64,000 nucleotides of DNA from assembly GCF_018991925.1 (NCBI RefSeq), contig NW_024727688.1, positions 657,501 through 721,500 on the forward strand. Direction: 5' to 3'. The DNA is from Homarus americanus (Eukaryota > Arthropoda > Malacostraca > Decapoda > Nephropidae). Positions 10,860 through 23,085 of the stretch are shown piece after piece (within the stretch, counting starts at the first letter, position 1; each line of letters begins with the position of its first letter). The translations under genes and the position numbers were made by a program. The notes beneath the pieces are model-generated. The model was not told where the DNA came from. It saw only the letters and a list, made by a program, of their open reading frames with translations, and did not search any database.

Positions 10860-11900
10860 CGTATGGATAAAGCCAGGGAAGAAAGGCAGGCAGAGACAAA
10901 ACACGGAGGGGGGTGTAGATGGTTAATGGCAGTGGGAGGAAGAAGAAGATAGAGACAGAGGAGGGTGATGCATAAGGGAAAATAAACAAGGCGATGGTGA
11001 AGGGTGGGCGGAAGTTGGTAGCTGGGAAGTGAGGGGGGAGGGAAGGGTGGTGGGGAGGAAGGAAGGGGAGGAAGGAAGGGTGTGGGGGAGGGGTGTGTGT
11101 GGGGGGGGCAGAATGTGCAGTGGACGTCGGCAGTTGTGACGGATGGTGGAAATTTGGCATCTCACGGAGAGGGGACGCCAAGCTGCAATGAAGGGAGTAG
11201 TGAGGTAGGGCCTGGAGTGAGGGAGAGATGTAATGAGTGGCACAAGACTGAAGAGACTGGTGAGGGAGAGAACTGGAGTGAGGGAGAGAACATGAGTGAG
11301 TGAGAGAACTGGAGGAGGATGGAAGAGCAATTGGAAATCAGGAGATGAATTTAGTGAATAAAAAAAAACAGTAATAATTCACCCATGAGAGAAGGGAATG
11401 AAGAAGTGAAGAGGAAGGGAAGAGAGAATTAAGACACAAGGCAGAGAGGCGGAGAAGAGGGAGCAAATGAAGTGGTAACGAGAACAAGTACAAATAGATG
11501 CATATGAGGCACACGGGGCAAAGAATACTGACGAGGAGGGCGGTGAAGAGGAGGTAGATGGAAGAGGAGGATGGGGAAGAAGAAGAAGGAGGAGGAGGGT
11601 GGTGAGGAAGAGAGGGAGAGGGAAGAGGAGGTTGATGCGGGAGAGGGAAGAGGGGGATGATGAAGAGGGAGATGAAAGAGGAGGGAGAAGAGTTTGAAGA
11701 AGAGGAATAGGGAACAGATGCGTGGAAGGGAATTAGAGACACAGGAAAAGGTCTGATGGAATTTGATCCATGTATATTCCCCTGGTAGTGAGGGGATGGG
11801 AGAGCGATGGTGGGAGGTGAGGGGAGATGAGGTGGGAGTAAGGGGAGGTGAGGGGGTGGTGGTGAGAGAGACAGGTAGGGTATGACTCTGACTGTCACCC
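10860..11900. repeat. Long purine-rich block
   Basis: Over 1 kb in which the + strand is dominated by G and A (GAGGGAAG, GGAGGAGG, GAAGAAG). - strand frames give Pro/Ser/Leu polymers that should not be taken as proteins. A run of eight G lies at 11101-11108. Confidence 0.85.
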
Positions 11901-11918
11901 TGATGAATCTCAGGAGTG

Positions 11919-11920
<2 letters not shown>

Positions 11921-11993
<73 letters not shown>
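11921..11993. repeat. (CA)36 microsatellite
   Basis: Uninterrupted CA run. Confidence 0.99.
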
Positions 11994-11996
<3 letters not shown>

Positions 11997-14251
11997 ACAA
12001 AGGAATCGTCAGCAATATACAAACCGAGTAATAATGTTCCTACAACGGAGAACAAACTTGAGTAAGAGCTTCAGTGTAATAACCTCCTCGGGGAATTACT
12101 TAATGATGGTATTTTGAATAAGACGACATATTGCAGGTGGTTGTGCTGGGCGGAGGATAACCTGAGTGCTTTTAACAGCTATCGAAGTAGTATATTCATT
12201 TGTCAGGTGTTAGAATATTTTATTATGTTTGTGATGGAGTTTGTCGTTTGTCTCCTGTTAAGCGTCACTCAAGTAATACATTATATTAAAGTGCTATTCA
12301 GTAATCTTGCACAACATTAGAGTAATTCCTAAAAATGAATTACAGAGGGTTGTGTGATGGCCAATTATCGCGTAATATTGTAATGTCGACAACTTTCTCT
12401 GGACGGAACAAAGAGAGACTCCCAGTAAGCTCCTCGGGGACTGTAGCAGATGTTAATGTGTTATGATGTTACTTGTTCAATATTTCTCTCAAGACAACAT
12501 ATAATTATGGGTATTGTTTATTATAGTCAGGTAGATTGGGTTGTGGTCAGACATTCACTAGATCCTTCAGTCTCTAACAATTTTCTTTATTTTCAAGTAA
12601 CTTTTAAAATCCGAAACCATACGTGAATGATGTTACATCTGAATTCAAATAAGCAACCTCCAACCTTTACGTTAATGTACATAATCTGAAACTTTTCACA
12701 ATTTATTTAGAGTCAAATTTAATTACTACCGTGAAAGCATTTGCGTATCGTATTCCGTTTGAGTGTTTTGAGTTGCATAAAAAGTTGACTTGTCAAGGAA
12801 AATGTTGCACACGCATGGCTTTCCGATTGATTCAACTAATGTATATATATATATATATCAGTAGGGCGTTATGTTAGCGACTGGATCTAACGGAATCTCA
12901 ATTTGTTGCAGTTCCAGAATATTTAGTAATCTAATCATTCATTTAAACACATTTTTAGGCAATAATCTGAGTTCAAATAGAGTGACTTTTAGAGTGTAGC
13001 TGCGTGAGTGATACATCAGCCTGTGAGTGCCCTGGGTCCTGTGTCCTGTCCGCTTCACTTATTCACGACTGTCCTCCCCATCCCTTATGCTACCCCACCA
13101 GGTCACCATCATCCAGGTGTTTTGATTACCACATAGACAGTAGCACAGGTATTTATTTTGAGTTCCAGATGGTATTAAAAAAAATCCTCTGAATATCATT
13201 TATTTTAAAGTACTGTACGTTCATGATAGCTGGCAGGCGACTACTGAGACATTGTTCACAAGCCTTGTCAGGTAGAGCAAACGGGTGAGTGAGTGAGTGA
13301 ATCTGCCCGTCAGTCAGGATTGTTATTCATCAAGCTGACGTACACGGCTACAACTATACCTAGCTAACACACACACACAGCTAACCACCTTCTCATCAAA
13401 AGGAATAAACCTCAAATATAACGCAGCCCGTACAGCTTGGTCACACAACACCCCACCCTACCACCGCCACCGCTGCAGGTTTTGTTTACATCCTTCCACC
13501 AATACGACACAAGGATCATATTTGCGTAAAGCTCATCTGTTTTTTTAAAGGGCTACTGTATATCATTTCCATATAGTTATTGTCATTATTTTTGTTAGTA
13601 TTATATGTTTACCTGTTTATTTACCTGTAATTATAGGCATTATATATAAATCTTGTGTTTTTTCGTCATTTGAAGAGATTTGATAATTAGTGTTTTTCCT
13701 CTTAAATTAATTAATGTTGATAGTATAGTTATATAAATGAAGTGTTTACTCTAGGTTATGTTATTATTACATGGGTCACATGTTGTTATCCTAAGCTAAG
13801 ATTACTGAAGGAAAATAGCCTTGAAACTATAATATATTTGTTTTGTGTGAGTAAACCGTATTATCTTTTTTTTTCATATGTTGTAATAATGTAAATTAAC
13901 TCGAAAGTGAATCATGATTTTTAATGTTACGTGCATGTGTGTGTGCTTTTTTATGAAGGTGTGTACGTTTGTATTTTGTGTACATATGAATATTAGTGAT
14001 TTTTGTGAATGTGTGAAAAGTTAAACTGTCTGAATGTCCACTGCCTATAACCAGTGTATATGTAAGGCCGCTTCCACACAAGCATATAATTTGCCCGACA
14101 AGGAGAAACGAAGCACAGAGTCGGAACCCGGTGCAGCGTTTCTTCTTGTCGATCACACTTATAGTTGGGGCAAAAGATACGAACAATAACGTTAGATATT
14201 CGGTTACAATCACTTAATTATCTAAAAACTTTAACTAACTAGCAATTTAGC

Positions 14252-14254
<3 letters not shown>
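11994..14254. other. AT-rich unique DNA, no supported gene
   Basis: Contains a short TA run (12839-12860), a CA run (13369-13378) and a 68-codon + frame at 12114-12320 with a hydrophobic stretch (FVMEFVVCLLLSV) but no ATG start or splice support. A small Cys-containing frame at 13004-13192 also lacks an ATG. I see nothing that amounts to a gene. Confidence 0.55.

Positions 14255-14302
<48 letters not shown>
14255..14302. repeat. (CT)24 microsatellite
   Basis: Pure CT run. Confidence 0.99.
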
Positions 14303-14305
<3 letters not shown>

Positions 14306-14780
14306 TTTTCTGACGCGCCCAGAAGAAACACGTAAATGTCATCGTCCAACATTACCGTCAGTCAGTCAGCCTCATGGATTCCTCAGTTGTCATTTTACCG
14401 TCGCAACTCCTCGCTCGAATAGCTGATCCACTATTTACTTCTGGAATGTACAACTACCAGGAATCGATAGACGGAAGACAGACGAACGTTAAGATGCCAA
14501 GTGCCGTGTGTTGTAAGCCTCCCTGTTGAGACATCTGGGGAGAAGGGTGGTGGCGATAGATACGTGAGCAATGGATACTTCAATTTAGACGGTAGCAAGT
14601 CACATGGGGCCCCAGTCCTAATCGGCACCCAAGTTAGTAATGTGATTCAGAAGGTTGCTGTTCAGTTGGGCCCCGTCCTGATAGGCCCCCAACCTAACCT
14701 AATTTATCGTTAAGAATGGGGCCCATCTGACTAGTCGCCTTACACAAGTGAGGAATGGACAGTTTATGCAGTATGAATCA
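14303..14780. other. Unique sequence with a repeated GGGGCCC module
   Basis: Three diverged copies of a module containing TGGGGCCC or TTGGGCCCC followed by a GTCCTAATCGGC-like segment lie near 14607, 14667 and 14717. The last ends in CCAACCTAACCTAA, a telomere-like scrap. A frame open on + at 14501-14713 starts at GTG and encodes the repeated peptide APVLIG / GPVLIG, reflecting this duplication. Confidence 0.5.
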
Positions 14781-14782
14781 GA

Positions 14783-14998
14783 TTAGAATACTCGAGGGTG
14801 AGTGAGCGAGCGAAGGGCGCTGGACAGGGGGCGAAAGTGCTGCCCTCTAGCAACAGAGTTTTGCGTCTCACAAAACTCCCGTCTGCTCACCACCTCGCCA
14901 GTCTCCATCTCGCTGTGGTCGCCAGTGTCTATTGTGACGTCGGTGCGAGTGGACGTGTACAACCCCGCGCTCTCTGGCGGTGATACTTGAAAGTTCAT
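14783..14998 (-). CDS. CpG-rich island with a candidate 5' coding exon
   Basis: On the - strand an ATG at 14998 (begins MNFQVSPPES, continues AGLYTSTRTDV) opens a 71-codon frame through a GC- and CpG-rich patch. A donor-like GTGAGC follows GAGGTG after about residue 36. Two + strand frames are also open here, as expected in a GC-rich patch, so the coding reading is uncertain. The CpG density, the GACGTC motif at 14937-14942 and the CTCF-like site at 14839-14853 fit a promoter or regulatory island equally well. No domain recognised. Confidence 0.22.
   Translation of the reverse strand: MNFQVSPPESAGLYTSTRTDVTIDTGDHSEMETGEVVSRREFCETQNSVARGQHFRPLSSALRSLTHPRVF
14839..14853 (-). promoter_or_regulatory. 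CTCF-like binding motif
   Basis: On the - strand the sequence is GCTAGAGGGCAGC, matching the well-known CTCF core (CCASYAGRKGGCRS) at nearly every core position. The 12-mer GCTGCCCTCTAG (+ strand) is repeated exactly at 20104-20115. Confidence 0.4.
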
Positions 14999-14999
14999 A

Positions 15000-15236
15000 T
15001 ATGACTTAGTTTACTCTGATCGGCCATACCAGTGGAATTAGGTAGGCTATGGAGAGGTGGCGATCACTATTACGTACAGCTCTATAGTGAATGTAGTGGA
15101 TTTACTGCAAAAAAGTTGATTATTGTGTGCAACTGGGTGTCTTTGGCTTCTACTACGCTTCCATCTCTTAGCGCTAGTAACAAGAGGGCTTGTCTGACTG
15201 TCACTGGGTAGTATCTCCTCTTGCACTTTAATATAG
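15000..15236. other. Unique sequence with a 62-codon open frame
   Basis: A + frame without ATG is open from about 15020 to a TAG near 15212. It has ordinary amino-acid composition but no splice support and no known domain. Confidence 0.35.
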
Positions 15237-15305
15237 ATACCCCGAACAAGAGGAAAACAACACGTGCAATCGGGATTACCAGCTTATACCATACGGATTT
15301 TACAG
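15237..15305 (+). CDS. Candidate 69-nt internal exon, unknown protein
   Basis: Upstream is a pyrimidine-rich acceptor (CTCCTCTTGCACTTTAATATAG); downstream is an excellent donor, ACAG followed by GTGAGT. All three frames are open. The most protein-like reading begins YPEQEENNTCNRD and ends PYGFY, entering in phase 2. The splice-site pair is among the best in the window, but a 69-nt exon with no known partner exons or homologue cannot be confirmed by eye. Confidence 0.24.
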
Positions 15306-15731
15306 GTGAGTGGGGGTTTTTTTTTTCCTATTCCCTGTTGCTTCTATTCCCTGTTGCTTCTGTTCTTATGCTTTTAGGAAAATTGGATTAATAAAGTGCA
15401 CAGCTATATTTAGAGCATCAGTTAGCGTTTATCATGAATAGGCTAAAGTGAGTCACCCAATCTGTGTTGAATTGACGAGTATTGTGGAGAAAAAAATTGG
15501 GCGTAATGGGATTTTTGTGAGAATATGGAGTCTGTATGCTGCGGAGCGTGGCAGCCTGCAGGATAAGTCGTCTGTGGTCCTATACCTTCTATGGGTTGAG
15601 TACCTCCCCCATTTCACACACTCTGGGGGTAACATCGCTTGAGGGGTACCCGCTACTTTAGTGGGGGTAACACTTGTTCATATCCCTCCCCTGTTAGTGT
15701 CGACCCACTGTTGTTAGTCGCTCCCATTTGC
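15306..15731. other. Unique sequence with a small direct repeat
   Basis: CTATTCCCTGTTGCTTCT-type units are duplicated in tandem at about 15328-15362. A 64-codon frame at 15448-15642 starts at GTG and is unassigned. GGGGGTAACA occurs twice near 15625 and 15662. Confidence 0.5.
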
Positions 15732-16022
15732 TTGTAACGTTAACTGCTGTCTTAAACCCGTGTTACGTTATGTGCCTGTAACGTAACCTCTATTTTAAGG
15801 GTTGTGGGGAGGGATGTATCGTTTGCCGCTTTTGTTTGTAACGACGGTAATTCCTGTTATAGCCAGTGTGTATTACATTGTGTTTCTGTAACGTAACTCG
15901 TATTTTAGAATATGAAAACAGACGTGTAGTCGTCACACTCGATTGTAACAGTATGTCTTGGCTTAAACGTGCGTGTGTGTGTTGTGTCTGTAACGTAACA
16001 TGTAACGTAACATCTATTTTAG
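15732..16022. repeat. Diverged tandem repeat, three units of about 105 bp
   Basis: Each unit starts TTGTAAC (15732, 15836, 15943) and ends CTGTAACGTAAC, a few bases, then TATTTTA (about 15772-15797, 15887-15908, 15988-16022). The middle parts share TGTCTTAAAC and GTGTGT/ATTAC elements. The last unit has an internal duplication of TGTAACGTAACA. Confidence 0.75.
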
Positions 16023-17614
16023 AGTGTGTTTGGCGATGTGCTCCTTGGTACACGCTGTTCTGGCTCGTCAGCTTTACGTTTCACTTTCATTTATGGGTCA
16101 CAATCCTAAACTAGACTGTGCCATAAACCTTGAGCACATCCCGGCAACACAGACAGACAGACTCACTCGTGTGTGGGTTATTATTGTTATGACCGGTTTG
16201 TTTTGGGTTTTGTTCACATGTAAAAGTTTTTAATTGGTGTAAGTGTTGGTTCAGCTCCTCATGACAGACGTAACTAAAGGTATGGTTGTTATAGGAGAGA
16301 ATCTATTGTTTTGCCTTACGAGTATCATATCATGGCTCCCCCTTTGAAAATAACTCGTGAAATAAAATGAACAAAATATTAACCCTAATAATAATAATGT
16401 TGATAATAATAATAATAATGTCAATAATAATTTTCGAGTACGTAATTCAACAATGTAAACAAAATACGCAATGCTTTTCATGTCACTGAAACACAACAAG
16501 TCGCGTTACCTTAAAGTTAACCTAACCTAAAGAACAGACGTATTTGTGCGAGTCCTGATCAAGTTGTGGTGATTATTACCATTGTGCAGCCCTTGTATAC
16601 AGCTCTAGATCCTGTGTATATGTGTGTGTAATAACCCGTGATACTGAGTAAATAAACACAAAAATATACATAATCCCTGGATATGAATATTTGAGTGTAT
16701 TTTTTTTTTTTTTTTAGGTCAGTGAAAATACGAAAATCTGTATAACTGCGGCGACAATATAGGTGTAAGCCACTCGTTTTAGTGTATATATTTCTTCAGT
16801 GTTTATTATGACTCCTATGAACCGGGAATATTGTGTGTGTGTGTTTATCATCCCACGAAGTATAGTCGATCGTTTGATGTGTTGCAACTCCCAGCAAGAA
16901 AAAATTAGTAGATACAAATGAAAGAGTTGTTTGTGGTGGAGGTGTAGCCACAGTGTGTTGGTGAGGTGGTCGGGTTCAGCCACGGGACTACTATAAAATA
17001 GTTATTATATAATGTATTCCCGTTTATTCAGAGGTCAGTTGCATCTTGCACAGGAGTAAATTCGAAAACATATTTTACTCTTAGAAAATGTTGATATCTC
17101 TAGACGCAAATAAAAAAAAAGTTTGTAATTATAAAGTTTTACTCGAGTTTGAAATCCTATCAAAATGTTTCGTGTTACTTGGGAATAATTTAAATCTGTT
17201 GAAGTGAATAATAATAATAATAATAATAACAACAACAACAACAGAAGTTAGCTGTTTAAAAAAAAATAAGCCGCCAGTGTAAATATTAAATTCTGAACAA
17301 ATGAGGAATCAGAAGTTGAAAATTAGTTAAAGAATATTCTTAAGTTTTTGACGTAGGAAGAAGAATCAGTAAACAATGGCTCTTATGATGGTAAGAGGGT
17401 GATGTAAACAACCCCTTCGTCAGCACTCGCTAGTTGGTTGTTGCTCCGCCCGGGTCCGTCAACACGAGGCCCAGCAACCAACCCTTGGACGGGGTAAATG
17501 TCAAGAGCCGGGGTTCTCGGGAGCGTGTCCTTGCTGGATTCAGTTTTGATTATACAGGGTAGACAAGTCTGTGCCAGTGCCCTTGCTTCTCTCGTGTGTC
17601 ATATCGCATAACTA

Positions 17615-17617
<3 letters not shown>
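16023..17617. other. AT-rich unique DNA with short trinucleotide runs
   Basis: AAT runs at 16388-16422 and 17208-17228 (the latter followed by CAA units), a poly-T run at 16701-16716 and a CCTAACCTAA scrap at 16519-16529. At 17420-17550 there is a CpG-rich patch with a GC-box-like CCGCCC (17446-17451) flanked by GTTGGTTGTTGCT and AGCAACCAAC, an imperfect inverted repeat. Confidence 0.5.

Positions 17618-17677
<60 letters not shown>
17618..17677. repeat. (CT)n microsatellite
   Basis: CT run of about 60 bp with one early TTT interruption. Confidence 0.98.
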
Positions 17678-17680
<3 letters not shown>

Positions 17681-18345
17681 TGCTTTAACCTTCATGTAAA
17701 CATTTGTGTGTTAGTGTGTAACAGTCACCTCGATAAATGAATGTAGTGGAGAACCGGTCTTTGTGTTTACGAATTCTGCCCCCATAATGAAGGGCAACAC
17801 CGGACTGTGGTAGAGGAGAAGGAATGTAATACCAAACAAGAGTTACGAGAATTAATTGACCAAAAGCTGGGTCAGTGCTTAACGTTCTTCCATTGAATCA
17901 GTAACTCTGTCAGTAGTGTTAATATTCATAGAGCTGCTGACACAACTCAAAGAGGGTGTGCAGTATAAGACTTATTGGGCATCACTGACTTTGATGTTGC
18001 TACACCAAACAGGTTTACCTTGGCCTTGTTCGGTCTCGTTGTGTATCATCATAGGGTAACAGTCCTCTCCTATTTACATACTTGCACAGCCTTGAGTAAA
18101 GAACATCCACATATTAGTTCACATATCCGTCAGCTTGTTGGTTCTTTTTCTGAGTGCAGTATTTTCTTATCCCCTGGGATCCTCTCCCTGGACCACTTGC
18201 AACATGTTCTGTTCACTACAATTTAAATTCTTCAGCTTAAAATACAGTGTGCTGTATGTGTGTGTATGTATATTTGTCTATCTCTACCAGTTCTTCAGCC
18301 ATAATTAAGGCTGACCTCTCCCGATAGCCAACCAACATTCAAGAG
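17678..18345. other. Unique sequence, no gene seen
   Basis: Unremarkable composition. An 83-codon + frame at 17975-18226 has no splice or domain support. Confidence 0.5.
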
Positions 18346-18660
18346 TCAGCGTTTCAAATCAATAATCACAGTAAACCGGATCTTCCAGCCCGCGACTGTA
18401 GGAGGCAGATCTCGGCTTTGGGAAAATTGTTTTTCCCCCTGGGCGGCGAATGAGCCAATGAGCGTCGTGCTGGCCCAGTCGTTGTTGTGGCCAGAGACTG
18501 ACACGGCAAGAACGTTCCTCGCGTAGTTCTTTCCAACCAAAAGATAACAAAAATCCCTCTCTGCCGATTTTCCCAAGCTTTGTCCCGAGTGTCGTGGGAT
18601 GGATGGGCCAGTTCCTGTCGGTAATGAATTTTGCCGTGCTCGTCTACTGACCACGGCCGA
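18346..18660 (-). promoter_or_regulatory. CpG-rich island with CCAAT and GC-box motifs
   Basis: GGGCGG (18441-18446) and AGCCAATGAG (18453-18462) lie 8 bp apart, a pairing common in promoters. The island also has diverged inverted ends (GCTTTGGGAAAATT near 18414 against GATTTTCCCAAGC near 18569). A 102-codon - strand frame spans it but starts at GTG. It could be a promoter, a first exon or an old inverted-repeat element; I cannot choose between these. Confidence 0.22.
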
Positions 18661-19050
18661 AGAACGTCTGGAGTGTGGCGAGGAGCCTTTGATACTGGAG
18701 GAAGGTTGTTAATGGGTTGTGCCGCCTGGTCTTGTTCCTCGCTGCTTTTAAAAAGATGTCCTCTGGTCTGAAGGAACTGGTGGGTGGTAACTCTTATTAG
18801 TTAAGAGTCGTGCGTGTGTGTGGAGCCCAAGGCTGCTAACAGGGGAATGGATAAGACTTACTAGGCTCGAGAAGCTTTGAAGAACCTGACAGTAATGGTA
18901 TTCTACATTCTATAAAACATTTTGCTGTTTATTTACAATACTATTATGGGCTCGTCAAGTAAATAAAAAACAATCATCTATTAGTCCATTAAAAAGCCTT
19001 ACACTCGTCCGCTAAGAGGAAATCCCAATGGAGTCTACCATGTTCCCTAA
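18661..19050. other. Unique sequence, no gene seen
   Basis: No repeat or open frame worth listing. Confidence 0.5.
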
Positions 19051-19311
19051 GCACACCATCTCCGCCAACAATGGGGCTTAATTAACTTAGCCCAGAGCAC
19101 CCGGAACCTCCCAGTGGTTGGACCTCCACATTACCACTGGGCTTATGGCGCTCGGCCGCTACATACACTGACCCTCCCAAGTTATCTTAACGCCCAGCGC
19201 ACATTCTGGTCTGGTGCTCTGACCCCCAACGCTTATCCTAAACGCTGCGACTCAGGCGTTACCCCTACACTGTGTCCATTGTGTAGACCTACAGGCGGCT
19301 GGTACTCATGA
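19051..19311 (+). pseudogene. Possible 3' relic of a LINE retrotransposon
   Basis: A frame with no ATG is open from 19051 to a TGA at 19309-19311. Its C-terminal part reads FWSGALTPNA, then YPKRCDSGVTPTLCPLC. In the C-terminal region of many LINE polymerases a pattern of the type (L)PT.., a basic/Trp stretch, then CPLCG is found after the reverse transcriptase domain. Here CPLC is followed by a stop within ten residues; the rest of the element is not visible. The match is from memory of the family pattern and is short, so this remains a suggestion. Confidence 0.28.
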
Positions 19312-20532
<1,221 letters not shown>

Positions 20533-20649
20533 ATAATAATAAACGGTTTATTAATAGAGTTGCAGCATAATGATATAATATGCGTTGAATACATTTACAG
20601 GGCTGTACAGTACATAAATCAGGAGTTGTTTATTATTTTAACAATAGAT

Positions 20650-20680
<31 letters not shown>
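20650..20680. repeat. (GT)n microsatellite
   Basis: Pure GT run. Confidence 0.98.
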
Positions 20681-20683
<3 letters not shown>

Positions 20684-21560
20684 TTTATACTATGCAAAAC
20701 CAGATGATTTATATGAAGAGTGATAACGAGAAGGTATGCAGGGGGTCCTTCAGCAGCACGGGGTCGTCAGTATGCGCTGCTGTTATCTTATATGAACAGG
20801 TCGCCCCGCACATCAGCTGGGGTAAATATTGCCTCTGCTCGATTAGTAGCGGCTCGCTGTGTTAATGGACTTTTGTTGACACCAATTATTGTGGGATAGT
20901 TTCAGCGGTCTCAGATTTTACTTGCTGTAGTCTGAAAGGAATCATTATCAGGTGAGGGAGATATTAGTGTGTGTAAAGAGTTTATAACACCTGTTGAGTA
21001 TATTGTAAACAAAACTAAGGGAGACTCTTATACTCTTAGATGAAATTAAGTCTAGGAAAAGATGACTAATTTCTCGAGTATATATTGTAGGTTAAAGGTC
21101 AAGGGGACGAAATAAGGTCAGTAGCGAGTGTGACCTTTAACAATATTTATCCAGAAGTGATTAGCACGAGGGTCAGGTACAGGTGAAGGTAGAACTTAAG
21201 AATATTTTTGGGGGGATATATATAATGTGATTTACCTTTGTCAATATAAACGCTGGAATATAAATGAACAGGATATTGTTTGGGGAAGTTATGAAACCTG
21301 GTAATCGGCTGGGGATCACAACTACCTCTCTTCTTTATATAATCTCCTTTAGTTTGTCTTTTATTTTAATTTTTTTTGTTTGACTTGAGGTAAACAAATG
21401 CGATTAAATAAAGTGAAACTAATGAAGAGAAATCAGACTCACTATCACTTAAAAAAAAGACACAGGAGAAACAACTATAGTACCAGACAGAATATGACAC
21501 CTCCCCAGACGGCGTTAGTAAGGGGAAGAACATCACATCCCCACCTGGCACAGTTAACAA
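20681..21560. other. Unique sequence, no gene seen
   Basis: AT-rich with A runs at 21451-21458. No supported coding. Confidence 0.5.
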
Positions 21561-21593
21561 AGCTTCTTCAAAAGGATTCTGGGAAGTAAAGTC

Positions 21594-21974
21594 ATGGACA
21601 TTGAAACGCGAAACTTTCCCCCCAACAGGACAATCTTGTTTCACAGACGCGCCACCTCCCCGACCAATGGGTTCGACACACTTCGCGGAATTGCAGGAGC
21701 AATCGAAGGGAAAGGTATTTTGGATAAAGTTTATGCAGATTTTGCCAATGTGACAAATGTGATGATGGAATTATGGACCATAAAACTCTTGCCAAGGGAT
21801 AACCGGAATAATGGGTCGTTGGATTTACAACTTTTTAACGAGTTGATGCCCAAATGTGTTAGTAAATCAGGTCTCAGATTTAGCTCACCCTCCCCGTGTG
21901 TAAGTGTGAGTGTGTCGACCAACTCTACCTCTCCCCCACACCTTATGTCTAACTTCGACTTCACTCCAATTTAA
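21594..21974 (+). CDS. Open reading frame of 126 codons, unassigned
   Basis: Starts at an ATG (begins MDIETRNFPPNRTILF) and ends at a TAA. The first 90 residues have a mixed composition that reads like a protein (for example KVYADFANVTNVMMELWT), the last 35 are Ser-rich. I recognise no family. Shorter frames are open on the other strand. It could be a fragment of a mobile-element ORF or chance. The - strand of 21649-21657 reads AGGTGGCGC, a CTCF-type core. Confidence 0.25.
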   Translation: MDIETRNFPPNRTILFHRRATSPTNGFDTLRGIAGAIEGKGILDKVYADFANVTNVMMELWTIKLLPRDNRNNGSLDLQLFNELMPKCVSKSGLRFSSPSPCVSVSVSTNSTSPPHLMSNFDFTPI

Positions 21975-22209
21975 AAAAGAACAAGAAGGAAACCTCAAGC
22001 AATGACAGCTGTAGGAAGCTGTAGATTGATGGATAAATAAATGTTCTCCTGGGATGAAATTTATATAACATTCACGATTCAAAATTTTCGGAATTCCTGG
22101 TTTAGAGAGAACCACAATGTTCAATTTTAAAATTATCTTCCAGTGTATTGTGTAAGTATCGTTAAACTCTGAAATGTCCTTAAATTTTTACCATATAAAC
22201 CAGAAGCGC

Positions 22210-22210
<1 letters not shown>

Positions 22211-22261
<51 letters not shown>
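22211..22261. repeat. (GT)n microsatellite
   Basis: Pure GT run preceded by GCGCG. Confidence 0.99.
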
Positions 22262-22265
<4 letters not shown>

Positions 22266-22414
22266 CCGTGCGTGTATTAATATTAATTCCGTATATGTTT
22301 GTCACCTCTGTGCAACACATTGACTACATGGACATTCACCAGTGCACACGCGGAATTGAAAACTCAGTCTCACATCAGAGAGCTCTGACATTTTATGACA
22401 TTTAACCTGCACAG

Positions 22415-22565
22415 CTGAATCGTCATCAAGGAAGGCAAGAGGAGAGATCAAGGGGCTGTCAAAGCAAGCAAGGGAAAAAGTATGTTTGGAGATTTTTCAC
22501 TCAACTAATCCAGTTTCATCTTGGACACTGACGCGTCTGAACTATCTCACCTTAAAGCCGAGGAG
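22415..22565 (+). CDS. Candidate internal exon, unknown protein
   Basis: The upstream context TTTATGACATTTAACCTGCACAG is a reasonable acceptor and the downstream AGGAG followed by GTAATG is a reasonable donor. One frame stays open for all 49 complete codons and meets its stop inside the donor itself (AGG AGG TAA). The peptide begins ESSSRKARGEIKGLSK and ends LNYLTLKPR; it has a charged, probably helical N-terminal half. It enters in phase 1 and leaves in phase 2, which is compatible with direct splicing to the candidate at 27000. No domain recognised. Confidence 0.24.
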
Positions 22566-22704
22566 GTAATGCAGCCTCTGAGGTGTAGGTAGACTCGTGG
22601 GCTGCTTACAGTAACAACTTCGTTCATCAAGTCCTCATTGTGGAAGTTAGGTTTAAAAATAACTCCTGAAATCATGCCAGGGATATTTCAAATTCAGTGA
22701 TGTA

Positions 22705-22772
22705 TGTGTGTGTGTGTGTGTGTGCATGTATGTATGTATGTATGTATGTATGTATGTATGTATGTATGTATG
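22705..22772. repeat. Compound (GT)10 and (GTAT)n microsatellite
   Basis: GT run to about 22724, then about eleven GTAT units. Confidence 0.98.
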
Positions 22773-22946
22773 GTCGAAAACACGTGTACTAGCAGGTTCA
22801 GTAACTGTGCGAGGGGAGGGAAGAATGCCACGTCTAGGGTTCGCTGCACCATTTCACAAAATAGCTGGGCTCCTAGCAACCAAGAATACCAACCCTGCTC
22901 CACGTCCCATCCTAGTTTCCTCGGTACAGTTTTTTTGTGTGTGGTG

Positions 22947-23085
22947 GGCCCCGGTGGTGGTGGGTCTTGGTGGTGGTGGGTCCTGGTGGTGTTGGGTCGT
23001 GGTGTTGGTGGGTCCTGGTTGTGGTGGGTCCTGGTGGTTGTGGGCCCTGGTGGTGGTGGGTCCTGGTGGTGGTGGGTCCCTGCTC
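22947..23085. repeat. G-rich minisatellite of GGTGGTGGTGGGTCCT type
   Basis: About eight imperfect units of 15-18 bp built from GGTGGT and GGGTCCT. Read in frame it gives GGSWWWWVP-type polymers, a repeat artefact. Confidence 0.93.

Noticed and set aside
15015..15035. CGGCCATACC resembling the 5' part of 5S rRNA
   Set aside because: The similarity ends after about ten bases.
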